Of a stretch of DNA of 64,000 bases, positions 53,337 to 63,820 are shown in pieces; positions within the stretch are counted from its first letter, which is position 1, and each line of letters begins with the position of its first letter. The translations under genes and the position numbers were made by a program. The stretch comes from Gautieria morchelliformis. Lineage: Eukaryota > Basidiomycota > Agaricomycetes > Gomphales > Gomphaceae. The notes beneath the pieces are model-generated. The model worked only from the letters and a program-made list of their open reading frames with translations. It did no database searches and was not told the origin of the DNA. Location of the stretch: the NCBI GenBank assembly GCA_015179125.1, contig WHVA01000490.1:1-64000 (forward strand), written 5' to 3'.

Positions 53337-55922
53337 GTGCTCAGACTCAGTGCCGCTTCTCATTCATTGTCCAAAGATTCCCTTAATGTAGATCTAACCT
53401 CGCCTTCGCTTCCCAACGTCGCTTTTGTTGCATTAGTTGACTGCGGGTCCTCAGATTGTTTTATTGAATCCAGATTTGTCCAGAAGTACTCTATGCCTGC
53501 TTATCCTGTCTCTCCTATACCCTTGAAACTATTTGATGGTAGTACTAACACTACCATTACCCAAGCTCTAGACCTCTGTATCTGCTTTCCGACTGGCGAA
53601 CAACAATGGGTTACCTTCTACGTAACCTCGCTCGACTCGAGTTGCTCGGTGGTACTTGGCCACAACTGGCTCACCCGCTACAATCCGTCGATTGACTGGG
53701 TATTGGGCAGTATTACTTTCAAGACCATCGACCTAACTACGACTCCAGTGACCACGGCGACGTCAGCCCGTTCAGCTTCGGCTACGACTTCGACCTCGCC
53801 TACGGCATCTTCACCCCCGCCTTCGACCTCGCCTCAGAACTCGCCTCCAAAGTTGCAAGCACTGCTCGTTTCCCTAATCAATGCACCCACTTTCATGCGT
53901 GCGTCTAGATTGGAAGGGTCTGAAGTGTTTCAGCTCAATCTGGCCTCGCCTGAGCTCCTCGCCCAAGGAGTAACATCAGGAGAAAGCTCTTCCGAGCTTT
54001 CTGAGAACGTTAAAAAACATGTTCCCGAAGTATATCACGAATTTGCAGATGTGTTCAGCAAAGCACACGCTGACACTCTAGCCCCCCACCGACCGCACGA
54101 TATCAAGATCAACCTTGAAGAAGGGACCTCGCCGCCTATCGGTCCCATCTACTCTCTCTCAGCTTCCGAACTCAAAGCACTTCGCGAGTTCATCAACGAG
54201 CACTTGAACATCGGTTTCATCCGACCTTCACGCTCACCTCATGGTGCACCGGTATTGTTTGTCTGCAAAAAAGATGGCTCACTTCGGTTGTGTGTCGACT
54301 TCCGAGGTTTAAACAAGATCTCGAAAAAGGATCGGTACCCATTACCATTGATTGCTGACTTACTTGATGCTCCAAAGAATGCTCGCATCTATACGAAGAT
54401 TGACCTTCGTCACGCTTACCACCTCGTACGGGTGGCCGAGGGTGACAAATGGAAAACCGCCTTCAGGACTCGCTATGGGTCTTTTGAATGGTTGGTTATG
54501 CCATTTGGTCTCACTAACGGCCCTGCTGCTTTCCAGAGATTCATGAACGAGATTTTCGCCGACCTTTTGGACGTTTGTGTGGTGGTATACTTGGATGACA
54601 TTCTAATCTACTCCAGTGACCCCTCCAAACATGTTGAACATGTCAAGGAAGTCTTGCGACGACTCCGACTCAACAACCTCTTCGCCAAAGAAGACAAATG
54701 CGAGTTTCATTGTGACTCGGTTGAATTCCTCGGCTACATACTCTCTCCCGAGGGCCTCACTATGGCGGACGACAAGGTAAAGGTCATTCAAGACTGGCCT
54801 GAACCTCACAAAGTTCGCGACATCCAGTATTTCCTCGGTTTCGCCAACTTCTACCGACGTTTCATTCACAACTACTCCGACATCACCATTCCTCTCACCC
54901 AACTCACCCGCAAGGGTACCCCCTGGAACTTTTCCGAGGATTGTCAACAGGCCTTCAACCTGTTGAAGAGGGCGTTCACTACCGCTCCTATCCTTACCCA
55001 CTGGATTCCTGACCTTCCACTAATCGTAGAGACTGATGCTTCAGATTATGCCTTAGCGGCAATCTTATCACTGCGAACCTCGGAAGGCGAGCTTCACCCC
55101 GTCGCTTTTCACTCCTGCAAATTCACCTCTACTGAGCTCAACTACGATGTTCATGACAAGGAGCTCCTAGCAATTTTTGAAGCATTTCAACGCTGGTGAC
55201 ACTACCTTGAGGGCTCTGGCAACCCTGTCGACGTTATCACCGATCACAAGAACCTCGAATACTTTTCAACAACAAAGCTCTTGACCCGTCGACAAGCTCG
55301 GTGGTCAGAATACCTTTCCCAATTCAACCTCGCCATTCGTTTCTGACCTGGTCGCCTCGGAACGAAGCCTGACTCTCTCACTAGACGATGGGACGTCTAC
55401 CTTAAAGAGGGGAATAGCGACTATGCCACCATAAACCCACAGAACCTACGGCCAGTGTTTACTCAACACCAACTGGCATAGTCCCTTAGAGCTACTAACC
55501 TCGCTCCCGTCGTACTCCGAGCCGCTTCGATGCTTGATACCGAGCAGATCCGAGCTGACATACTAGCGAACCTCCCCTCGGACCCCATAGCCAAGTCGCA
55601 CCTCGGCTTGGTTAATGACCCAAGGTGGACCACAGGCCCCGAGGGCTTTCTCAAGCTTGACAACCGAACATATGTTCCAGCGGCCCAAGACCTTCGACTT
55701 CGCATCCTGCAATACAAGCACGATCACATGCTCTCGGGGCACTTCGGGGTCAACAAGACCTTGGAGCTGATCCGACGAGACTATACTTGGCCAGGGATTA
55801 GATCCTTTGTCAAGGAGTATTGCAAGACATGTACCACTTGTATGCGAAGCAAGCCACAACGTCACAAGCCCTATGGTCTCCTCAAACAACTTCCCGTTCC
55901 CGAGAAGCCTTGGAATTCCATC
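53337..55922 (+). pseudogene. Gypsy-4 pol, truncated in integrase
   Basis: The protease has VDCGSSDCF where DSG is expected, so the serine of the active-site triplet is replaced. RT is intact with FVCKKDGSLRLCVDFRGLN, YLDDILIYS (near 54590) and LGFANFYRRFIHNYS. RNase H has VETDASDYALAAILS and [10 protein letters not shown], but TGA codons at 55197-55199 (RW*HYLEG) and 55344-55346 (RF*PGRLG) and a TAG near 55480 interrupt it. The integrase zinc domain (MLSGHFGVNKT, CKTCTTCMRSK) is present. Sequence homology stops at PVPEKPWNSI, about 55922, where a minus-strand transposase begins. Confidence 0.87.
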
Positions 55923-58818
55923 CATGTAGCACAGCAGACTGCTCTCGGACTCATGCACATCTGATGTGCCATCATCAATAGTGGCCTCACCCTCTGCTCG
56001 TTCAACAGCTGCAACTCGGGCAAGTCTGTCTTTTTCTGTTTGTGATGCTTTTCAGGTAGCACAGACATTCTTAACCTTTGTCTCTCCGCCAGCTCTCTCA
56101 CAGAGAGCATCCCAAACTGAGGTCCGTTCTTTGATAGTCACTCGAATCCCCTTCGCCTTCCCACGAAGCTCCGGATCCAATTCATCATCACCATAAACTA
56201 ACCTTTGGATCTGTCCATGAGTGTCAGGTTGTCCTGCTTTGGGGGGTGGGTTATCCAGAGGAATAACTGTGTCATGTAATACTCTGTGCTTGCCGCCAGA
56301 TTTTATATTCTTGTTCCGGACATTGAGTGTGTTGTTGGCAAAGGCCTCATGAGCTGATGAGCAGTCAAAAATCCAGATGCCAATTGCACCTGGATTGTGA
56401 TACTCAAATAATGGGATTGCCGCTTGGATTTGCTGTAATAACTGAGTGGTGTCCCACCAAGGATCACCATTTTTCCCTGGGTGGATGATTTTCCGCGCAT
56501 TTCTGACCAAAAGACGTTGCTGCTCAGGCAACTGTGTTAGCAACTAGGGGCTATGGCAGGGAAGGTTCGGTAGAGTTCTTAGAAAGCTAGAATCAAATAC
56601 ACTCTCTCAGTGAATTTATTGTCACTGATGTATTAATACAATACCTAGAATCAAATACACTACATGATTTTCAGTCAACATGCTATGTAAATATGAAAGA
56701 TACTACTCGCCTCTCTCAGTGAATTTATTGTCACTGAGAGAGGAGCACTATCCTGTCTCAGAAGGCATATACGTGCACCCGGCCCTTTAGCGCCCAAGGG
56801 CTCGCGCGTCGAAGTCATTTCAAACTCCGCTGGGTGCAGCCGCCTGTGAAAATAGAAATAACAGAATGGAATGGAGAGATAGGGAGTGACTAGAAAATTT
56901 CGAAAATAAGCAGAGAAGTGGATGCATGGTACAAGAACAGTATGAGAAAATATTGAAACACCACACAATAAATTGAATATATTATGCTTGATTTTGGTGC
57001 AGGAGCATAAATGCACCCAACAAACTGCTGCTGCTGTTCCCACTGCTCGTCGATGAGGGTGAGCTGCCCTGTGGTCTCTAGGATAAAATCTGACACGTGG
57101 ACCGACCAACCGTTCCCTTTCTTGCGCAGCGGTTGCTGTCCTTCGGTAAGCCAGGTACGCCGACGCTGTTCATTGGTAGCAACTGACATCTCATCATGAT
57201 TGATTACAACATGAAGCTTCTCATGCCCATCCATTTTCGGCACGCTCCAATCTAAAGTTTCAGAATCGATGGTCGGCATGAGACTGGACATTGTGCATCA
57301 GTATAAACATTGAGTATATCAAGGGGATACATACTGTGGGTATTTTGCAAGTGTATTTAAAAAAACTTCTCTTGATTTTATGACATCAGGCCTCTCGTGC
57401 CCATCAATATAAAGTCCTTTCTTCACTTCGCAGCTTCGATACCCCAGCCTTATCAGCCTGTCCGAAGTGAAATAGTAGATTGCCTCCCAATAATGGCAAG
57501 TGATGGTAAAACCACCGTATTGATGTGCTGCATAAAAATTGCAGGCGTAACTTGACCCAGGTTGAGTGCTGCAAGGTATTCTCATATGCCTTGGAGGATA
57601 ACCTCGTTATCCAAGAGTGTCAGGTGTGCCTGTTCCACCTGCTTCTTTGGTATGGGAAGCGCACCATGGGTAAGAATATGAACCTCAAGTTCACGTATCT
57701 TATGTGCAAAATAGGGCCCTTTCCCCATTCGGCGTGCTGCATTGAGGCTTGCACTGATACTTGGCCGTTTGCAACGTGGATTTGTAAGGTAGTTAGCTTG
57801 AAGCTTGACAAAGTGAGTGAGAGCAGTGAGTGGCATCAGTGCCTTCACTGCACGAGTTGTTCGACACTTCCTGGAATCGCTGAGAAGTGTCTGAACAATG
57901 TTCAGAATATTTGGGGGCGCCACATGATCATCAGTGTTCTCATTACCCGACTGCCGAGCCTCAGCAAGGGCTGGCTTGTTCAATGCTGCCCGCCCTGACT
58001 GACTGAGAACACCTTCGGATGGTATATCTATGAGAGTATCGTCAAGTGTCATGTTTTCGTCTTTGAATGGTTCAGGGCTAAGGAAAAAGTCTTCACGGTT
58101 GCCATCCAAGGCAGCCTGGAGCTCATCAGCCCAAATAACATTTGTTTCATCCCACAGTGTGTAATCATAGCCATGGTCCAAGAGATCAAGATCATGGTCG
58201 ATGATTACCGTATCGAGCTCTGGCTGAGTTTGCATGGGAGATAGATAGTGCGGCTTCAGTGGTGGTTTCTGTCAAAATCAATAGATATCATGAAATAATA
58301 ATAAATGTATAATCTGACCTACCTGAAAGAATTTAGCAAACTGTTCACTGTTGCAATCTTGAACAGATGCCACCCTATCTGCTTCTAACTTCCTTTTCCG
58401 ACAAGCTGTTCGCTCCGAATTACCAGTATAGATTACGGGTCGCTTCCCTTGGTTTCGTTTCTGTGACAGAGTAATATTCAGTTACTTGAGGAAAGAAAAT
58501 GATAGATATATGAACCGGTTGTGTTTCAGCTTGCAAGAGGTTCAACCGACCAGTCCGTGGCTTAAAGACATCATAAAGCTTTGACAATGCCTCACCTACA
58601 CTATCATCAGAGCTTGTTCCACCGTCCTCAGTATTCTGGTCGTCCTCTGAAGTCTGACTATCCTCCGAAGTCTGGTCGTCCTTCGAAGTTTGGTCCTCTT
58701 CTGACTCTGGGGTAAAGTCAGTATCCACCACATCAACCTGTCTGGCCTGCTTGATGAATCGAGACCCAGTGGAACGCTGAGTGCGTGCACGTATGGCTGA
58801 CTTCCTTGTGCGAGGCAT
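55923..58818 (-). pseudogene. DDE-type transposase gene with introns, broken
   Basis: Exons on the minus strand are 58818-58516, 58460-58323, 58268-57335 and 57283 onward, with introns of 51-55 nt (58461-58515, 58269-58322, 57284-57334). Recognised motifs: VIYTGNSERTACRKRK, KGLYIDGHERPDV, RRRTWLTEGQQPLRKKGNG, HVSDFILETTG, KIIHPGKNGDPWWD, IGIWIFDCSSAHEAFA and GGKHRVLHDTVIPL. I know this set from a transposase/endonuclease family common in mushroom genomes. Lesions: TGA at 57582-57584, a frameshift near 57490, a stop after VCAT near 56052, a solo LTR at 56535-57022, and truncation at about 55923. It is not a host gene. Confidence 0.75.
56535..57022 (-). repeat. Solo LTR B of the Copia family, TSD AACTG
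   Basis: 488 bp, practically identical to the LTRs of the Copia at 8266-13510. AACTG flanks it at 56530-56534 and 57023-57027. It is inserted in a poly-glutamine stretch of the DDE transposase (EQQQQ), whose frame resumes exactly after it. It differs from the 13023 LTR at sites where it agrees with the 8266 LTR. Confidence 0.93.
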
Positions 58819-58990
58819 GGTTGCTCACTCAATAATAATTTTCGGAAATCTCCCAAAATTTGGCGGCGGGCACTTATTTAAAAAGTTTGGTGTGAACGGC
58901 GCATTTAGCCACTTTCACGCCTAAAATAAAAGCACAGGTGAAATTGCTGAAAATTTGCTCCCACAGCGAGTGGATGCAAAGCAGTGTTGT
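58819..58990. other. Transposase 5' flank; no gene seen
   Basis: Short non-coding stretch upstream of the DDE transposase start; no clear promoter motif. Confidence 0.4.
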
Positions 58991-59288
58991 ACACTGTAGG
59001 TATTAGCGCAACTTGCAATCATACCCCAGACACTTGCACTAATACTTCGTTGACTCCAGTATTAGTTGACTCCTGGAGATTGATCATGATTAGGTAAAAA
59101 AAAAAATCTCATTCGTCATTTGGACTTTGCGTTTTTTCCTGTACCTAAATTTCAGTACTTGTATAGTACTGATTTTTAGTGCTCTGTGAAATTATCTTTT
59201 GTGGACTAAATTTCAGTACAAGTCGGTACTGTAATTTAGCTGTAGTGCAAGCAGAACTGAAATATAGCGCTTATTCTTTCTACAGTGT
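58991..59288. mobile_element. Candidate MITE or terminal repeat region (ACACTGTAG ends)
   Basis: ACACTGTAG at 58991 is matched by CTACAGTGT ending at 59288. The symmetry extends weakly inward (TATTAGCGC against GCGCTTATT), with a second inner pair (CTTGCACTA / TAGTGCAAG). It is about 298 bp with no ORF. The left flank is TA-like but the right flank is TG, so a TA duplication is not perfect. It could instead be the outer terminal repeat of the neighbouring DDE transposon. Confidence 0.4.
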
Positions 59289-60029
59289 GTGGCGTAGCCA
59301 GGTGTGTATATGTTGTTGGAGCTCATGCAGGAGCTCATGCACAGTCGGTAACTTGGGATTGGTTGGAGGAGCTGGCAGGGCTTCGGCTATGATCGATGAT
59401 CAGTGACACATACGTAACCTACAGTACATCGGGCGCCCAGTCCACTGCTTTTTGCGGGTGAGTGATCTCAGGGGTGGTGGGGTACAAGGCTGAAAAGTCC
59501 AACTAAGGAATCTATCACAACTACGTCACATGAAGTGACCCACATTGTCGTGCATTTGAATTGGTGCACTTGTGCGTCAACCATCCACAACCCCACGTGT
59601 CAATCATCAGTAAAAAACCGAAATGCCCGGAAGCCCGAGGCTATTTACATACTCTTCAGGGGTCTGTGTATTTGTGGCCCAAAGCTCTCACGGGCACTCC
59701 GAGCTACAAGGTGCGTCAGCCATGCCTCATAGCACATTTCTACACACGATCACGGTGGCCGCCTCCTCCATAGCGCAATTGGGGCTCCTGCGTGGTAGCC
59801 GCCTCCGCTGTAGTCTATGGGCCGTGGCCGCTGCCTATGCCATCCATGGGGAGCTATCCGGTTTGGCCTGTGCGGCTCCCAGACTACGGTGCCACGATTG
59901 GAACTCTCGCTCTAATACTAGTAGGTAGGTGTCCTTTCTGCATCCTGATTCCTTCTGAGGCCAAAGTGCTCTATTCTCTCAGAATGCCACATGTTGACGT
60001 TGAAGGTTTTCCTTTTATATAGCTATGTC
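59289..60029. other. About 740 bp without a supportable gene
   Basis: Several short overlapping frames, none with recognisable motifs or intron signals that connect into a protein. Confidence 0.5.
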
Positions 60030-60465
60030 TCTGAAGTACGGGACAGCTGCAGCATTTACCAAGATATATGTCTCCCTCTTCTCATCTAAAATGAGGTTCT
60101 CGAACGTCACGGCATGCGATGCACGGCGTCAGGAAGTTGAGGTTTCACAGCTTGGTGAGGAACGCAAGGACGGACATGGGCGTGTACAAGCCACCGGCAT
60201 TCTTCCCCTTATGCTTGGCGCCCTGCATGACCCACAGCGGGATGAGCATGGTCGGCATACACACGCCAAGGGACGCGAAGTTGAACGTGAGGAGCTGCCC
60301 ATCAATTGCGACCTTGGTGTACGTGAGGCTATCGCCCACGGACACGCTGACGGGCAGCGGGACATGGTTCGCGAAGCCGCCATGCTCGTCGAAGGTGAGG
60401 ATGAAGAGCGTGTCGCATGTTTCGCGTTGGTTCAGTGCCATGTGTCTACTATCCTGTTGAGCATT
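60030..60465 (-). pseudogene. Fragment of a fungal phosphoesterase (acid phosphatase / phospholipase C-like family)
   Basis: On the minus strand: CDTLFILTFDEHGGFANHV, SLTYTKVAIDGQLLTFNFA, MPTMLIPLWV and AGGLYTPMSVLAFLTKL. These are the C-terminal motifs of secreted phosphoesterases with a TFDE-G-F-DHV metal site. A TGA after LTKL (expected Trp: LTKLWNLNFLTP), a later frameshift and loss of everything upstream of about 60465 mark it as a pseudogene fragment. Confidence 0.6.
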
Positions 60466-60559
60466 ATGCCATGCATCATGACCCATACCCACTGGCAGTC
60501 ATTGATGTCATCAAATGGCTCCTGGGCCGAGCCCGTCAGATACTTGGCTGCCTGCTTGA

Positions 60560-61281
60560 ATGCGGCTCGAGCCTGTCAGATGTAGCGTGGGGGACCATGC
60601 CCGCAGATTGGCAGGAGGTGTGTTCACCACACTGACCCATTGGTGCTTCAATCCTGACCAGATATCATGCTCATGCAGACTGGGTGTTTTTACACACAAC
60701 CGCCCATCCGCATCCACCCCTCGTATCCAGGTTTGCCCCATGACGCCAAAACTGAACCACCAGGGAATCACGGTGGCGAGTGCTCCAAATACTACTCCAC
60801 TTACAAGACTCAGGGGCTCACAGGTGGTATTATGTGCTGTTGGTGTACTCACAGCATCTGTTATGGCTTCCACTGCATCCCCCATGGTGAAGGCCGCAAT
60901 GATGTTTTTTCTGCAATTCTCACACACTGGCCCATAGCCCCCAAATTGGTTGTCTATGATTTTGCCTGTGCCCTGGGGCCATACTGTCTCACCCACGAAC
61001 CTGAATTTTTTGTTGACACGTTGTTCGCCGTTGATGACTTTCATGCCCAGGGGCACACCAAATGTTCACCCGCATCCTTTTTATCAACTTATGTGACCCT
61101 GGATCCACGGCTTGCCCAGATCAACACGAGTGCTGCAGAGTGTGGCAATAGTGGATTGCACCGCATCCGTAAGTTGGTCAGCTACATGTCCCAATCACAT
61201 GCTATCATATACACCCATGTCTTCATTTCTGTATGGAACCGTCTGAAAAGACAAAGAATGGCCATCTCAGCTAGCATGTAA
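60560..61281 (+). pseudogene. KDZ-like transposase fragment
   Basis: From about 60745 the plus strand encodes GGECSKYYSTY, CTHSICYGFHCIP, EGRNDVFSAI, VVYDFACALGPYCLTHEPEFF, DDFHAQGHTKCSPA and INTSAAECGNSGLHRIRK. The spacing of Asp (YDFAC), Asp (DDFH..GH..CSPA) and Glu (AECGN) fits the DDE core of KDZ-type fungal transposases. The upstream half and terminal repeats are missing. A cysteine replaces a hydrophobic residue in GIMCCWCTHS. Confidence 0.6.
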
Positions 61282-61769
61282 TAGTGTTTATGTACAAGCC
61301 ATAGGAGAACAGCATCCCTATACTGCGTTATTGCATCCATGTGAACCTGCCACAGTTCTCTCATTCCTTACAATCTGAATGTCTGCATGCAGAATGTTGT
61401 AACCTGAACCAGGGCCTTTCTTTCCTTATAAATCAGGAGTCATAGGGAGATTATTTGGAGTGGCATTTTATGACCAGTTGGATCAGTCTGTATGTATTCA
61501 AGTGACGTGCCCCCGACTCGTTGCAGGCATTGTTGCTTGGTTCTCCATGGTGTCATGTGACATGCCCACAACGCGCCGTTGCATGCTTGTTGCTTCTCCC
61601 ACAACAACTTTCACCGCCATCCAGCTGGATGTGAGGCCAAGCTTGGCCAACTCACTTGAGAGACATGGATGACAGCTGTGGAGTAGCTCCATATGTTGTG
61701 CACCCTTCAGCATTTGAGAGTGGAAAGGATGGTGCGTGCTATACTCCACGTTTTGGAGACCTTAACTGA
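61282..61769. other. Spacer without a supportable gene
   Basis: Nothing recognised between the KDZ-like fragment and the minisatellite; short frames only. Confidence 0.5.
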
Positions 61770-62340
61770 ATTACCCGCAGAGACGGCTTGTGGCGCGCGT
61801 GAACCATACGTGGCGACGGTGGTGTACGGTTCCTGTGCGCCGGACATGCATAGGGCGCACCGTCCATGTGAACCATCCGGAGAGAGGGCTTACGGTTTCT
61901 GTACACCCTTCACCATCCGTGAATGGAGAGGATGGTACCTGCTATACTCCATCTTTTGCTGATCTCGTCCTGAACGACCAAATTTCGCGCAGAGATGGCT
62001 ACTGGCGCACGTGCACGTGAACCGGACATGCAGAGGGCGGACAGTGCATGTGAACCGTACGTGCATTCACCATGCATGGCTCCTGTGCGCCGTCCGTGGG
62101 TGCAGTTCCTGTTCACTGTCCACGTGCATACAGCGGATGGTGCACGCGAACCATACGTGCATGCGGCGGGACGGTGCGTGTGCGTCGTACGTGCATACAG
62201 CGGACGGTGCACACGAACCGTACGTGCATGCACAGGGGGCAGCCAGTTCCTGTGCTCCGTTTGTGCGTGCGGTTCCCATGCATCGTACGTGCGTAGTGCG
62301 GACGGTGGACGCGAACCGTACTTGCATACTGTTGTAAGGG
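61770..62340. repeat. Palindromic minisatellite, locus 2 tract 1
   Basis: Degenerate units of about 31-37 bp such as GCGGACGGTGCACACGAACC followed by GTACGTGCATACA. They share the ACGGTGCACGTG(A/C)ACCGTAC core with locus 1 (35885-37440) but have GTGCAT linkers instead of TGAGGGGCAG. Confidence 0.75.
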
Positions 62341-62695
62341 TACAAGGAGGGAGATGGAGACAGAGACGGAATGGAACACAATGCGCAATGCGCAAGAGGA
62401 AACACTAGTGAGGACTGCTGTTAACTCACTCAACTGGACTCAAGCCATGTGAGTGGACAGGCTGAAACCGATCGGTGGGGTGTGTGGGGATAGATGCCCG
62501 GGGTTGGAGTCGAGTCATGGGGCTGATGCGTAGCTAAGCGTACATGTATATACTTACGATCTGAGTGGAGCGCATGGAGGTGGGGTGAGAGAACAGGAAT
62601 GGGTCGTGGGGTTAGTGTCAGTCAGGAAAAGGGAGTGGGGAAATCGGGCGATGCGCGTGTATGCGTGCAGCGTCGGTCCAGGGCTGTCGATGTGT
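62341..62695. other. Spacer between minisatellite tracts; no gene seen
   Basis: About 350 bp of G-rich, non-repetitive sequence with no recognised feature. Confidence 0.5.
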
Positions 62696-63190
62696 TTCGG
62701 GTTTCATAACACATACGGCAGGACGGTGCACGGGCACTGTACGTGCATACGGCAGGACGGTGGACGTGAACCCCACGTGGAGAGTGGAGACGGCGTATGG
62801 TTCGAGCACACCGTATGTCGGGAGGGTGCACGTGCACCGTACGTGCGTACAGCGGATGGTGCACACGAACCGTACGTGCATGCACAGGGGGCGGTCGGTT
62901 CCCGTGCCCCATTCATGTGTGCGGTTCCTGTGCATCGTACATGCGTACTGCGGATGGTGGTCGCGAACCGTACTTGCATATGGCAGGACGGTGCACGGGC
63001 ACCATACGTGCATACGGCGGGACGGTGCATGTGAACCGCACGTGGAGAGCGGAGAGGGCATATGGTTCGAGTGCACCGTACGTCGGGAGAGTGCACGGGG
63101 TGCGTGCACCATGCTTGCATATGGGGGGACGGTCCATGTGTACCATACGTGCAGTAGGTGCAGAGGGTGTACGGTGCACGTGAACCATAT
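62696..63190. repeat. Palindromic minisatellite, locus 2 tract 2
   Basis: Same unit family as tract 1, including a larger repeated block: GTGAACC(C/G)CACGTGGAGAG occurs at about 62767 and 63033, each followed by a TATGGTTCGAG segment. There is thus a higher-order period of roughly 265 bp over the 31-bp unit. Confidence 0.75.
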
Positions 63191-63607
63191 ATTTGTATAT
63201 ACAGCCTGGCTATACACGTATTTACAACGGGCTGGACATGTATTTTACAGCGGGCTGTATACATTTGATACCGCGGGTGCATCTGGCGGTTACCCCGGAG
63301 GGATGTTCCTGTACTTCAAACCGTTGTGGTCTGGGGGCATCATGGATGTCATTCCGAGTCTGGACAGATACCAAGAGAGCAAGTAAGTAGAAGGCTGTCG
63401 ACGGTAGTAATCATATTCGAATCCGCTGCTTCGAGGTGCCAGAAGCAATGCTCCTCCAAACTTTGACCCAAGGTTTCAATGTTTCTGCTTATTGGAAGGG
63501 GAGCAGCAACACTATTGGTCAGTAAATAGGTCTATGGGTAAAGCAGAGAAAATTACAATGCGTACTGTGACCGACTCACATTCGCTACGCGCGCCGGCCA
63601 CTGCCCG
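63191..63607. other. Minisatellite 3' flank shared with locus 1; no gene
   Basis: Contains TTTACAACGGGCTGGACATG, then ATGTATTTTACAGCGGGC. Both elements are also found, in swapped order, after locus 1 (37495-37555). The stretch 63280-63390 has a short open frame (GGYPGGMFLYFKPLW) that I do not recognise. Confidence 0.5.
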
Positions 63608-63820
63608 TGTAAATAACCCATGTATCTACATGTACATTAGTTATTACATAATCCCAGTGGGCCCCTTAGGGACCCACTGTATAGTTTATGCGTGGGAACC
63701 GGCCAGCGGTCCCCATCGCATCTTACCCTTACACTGTCACTACGTAGCATCAGAATACCACACATTGGTCAAGTTCCGTCGTGCTCTTGTGACCTGAGGC
63801 TTAAGATAGATATCTTTACA
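63608..63820 (+). repeat. Gypsy-1/2 family LTR
   Basis: 213 bp, TGTAAATAACCC to ATCTTTACA. Closely related to 15074-15288 (shared CCCAGTGGGCCCCTTAGGGA). The flanks GCCCG and CCTTT do not form a duplication, and no purine tract precedes it. It is an old solo LTR or a rearranged end. Confidence 0.75.

Noticed and set aside
60010-60585. Plus-strand frames overlapping the phosphoesterase fragment
   Set aside because: The recognisable motifs (TFDEHGGF, LTYTKVAIDGQ) are on the minus strand.
63280-63390. Short frame GGYPGGMFLYFKPLW considered as an enzyme fragment
   Set aside because: Too short and without a second motif; not assigned.
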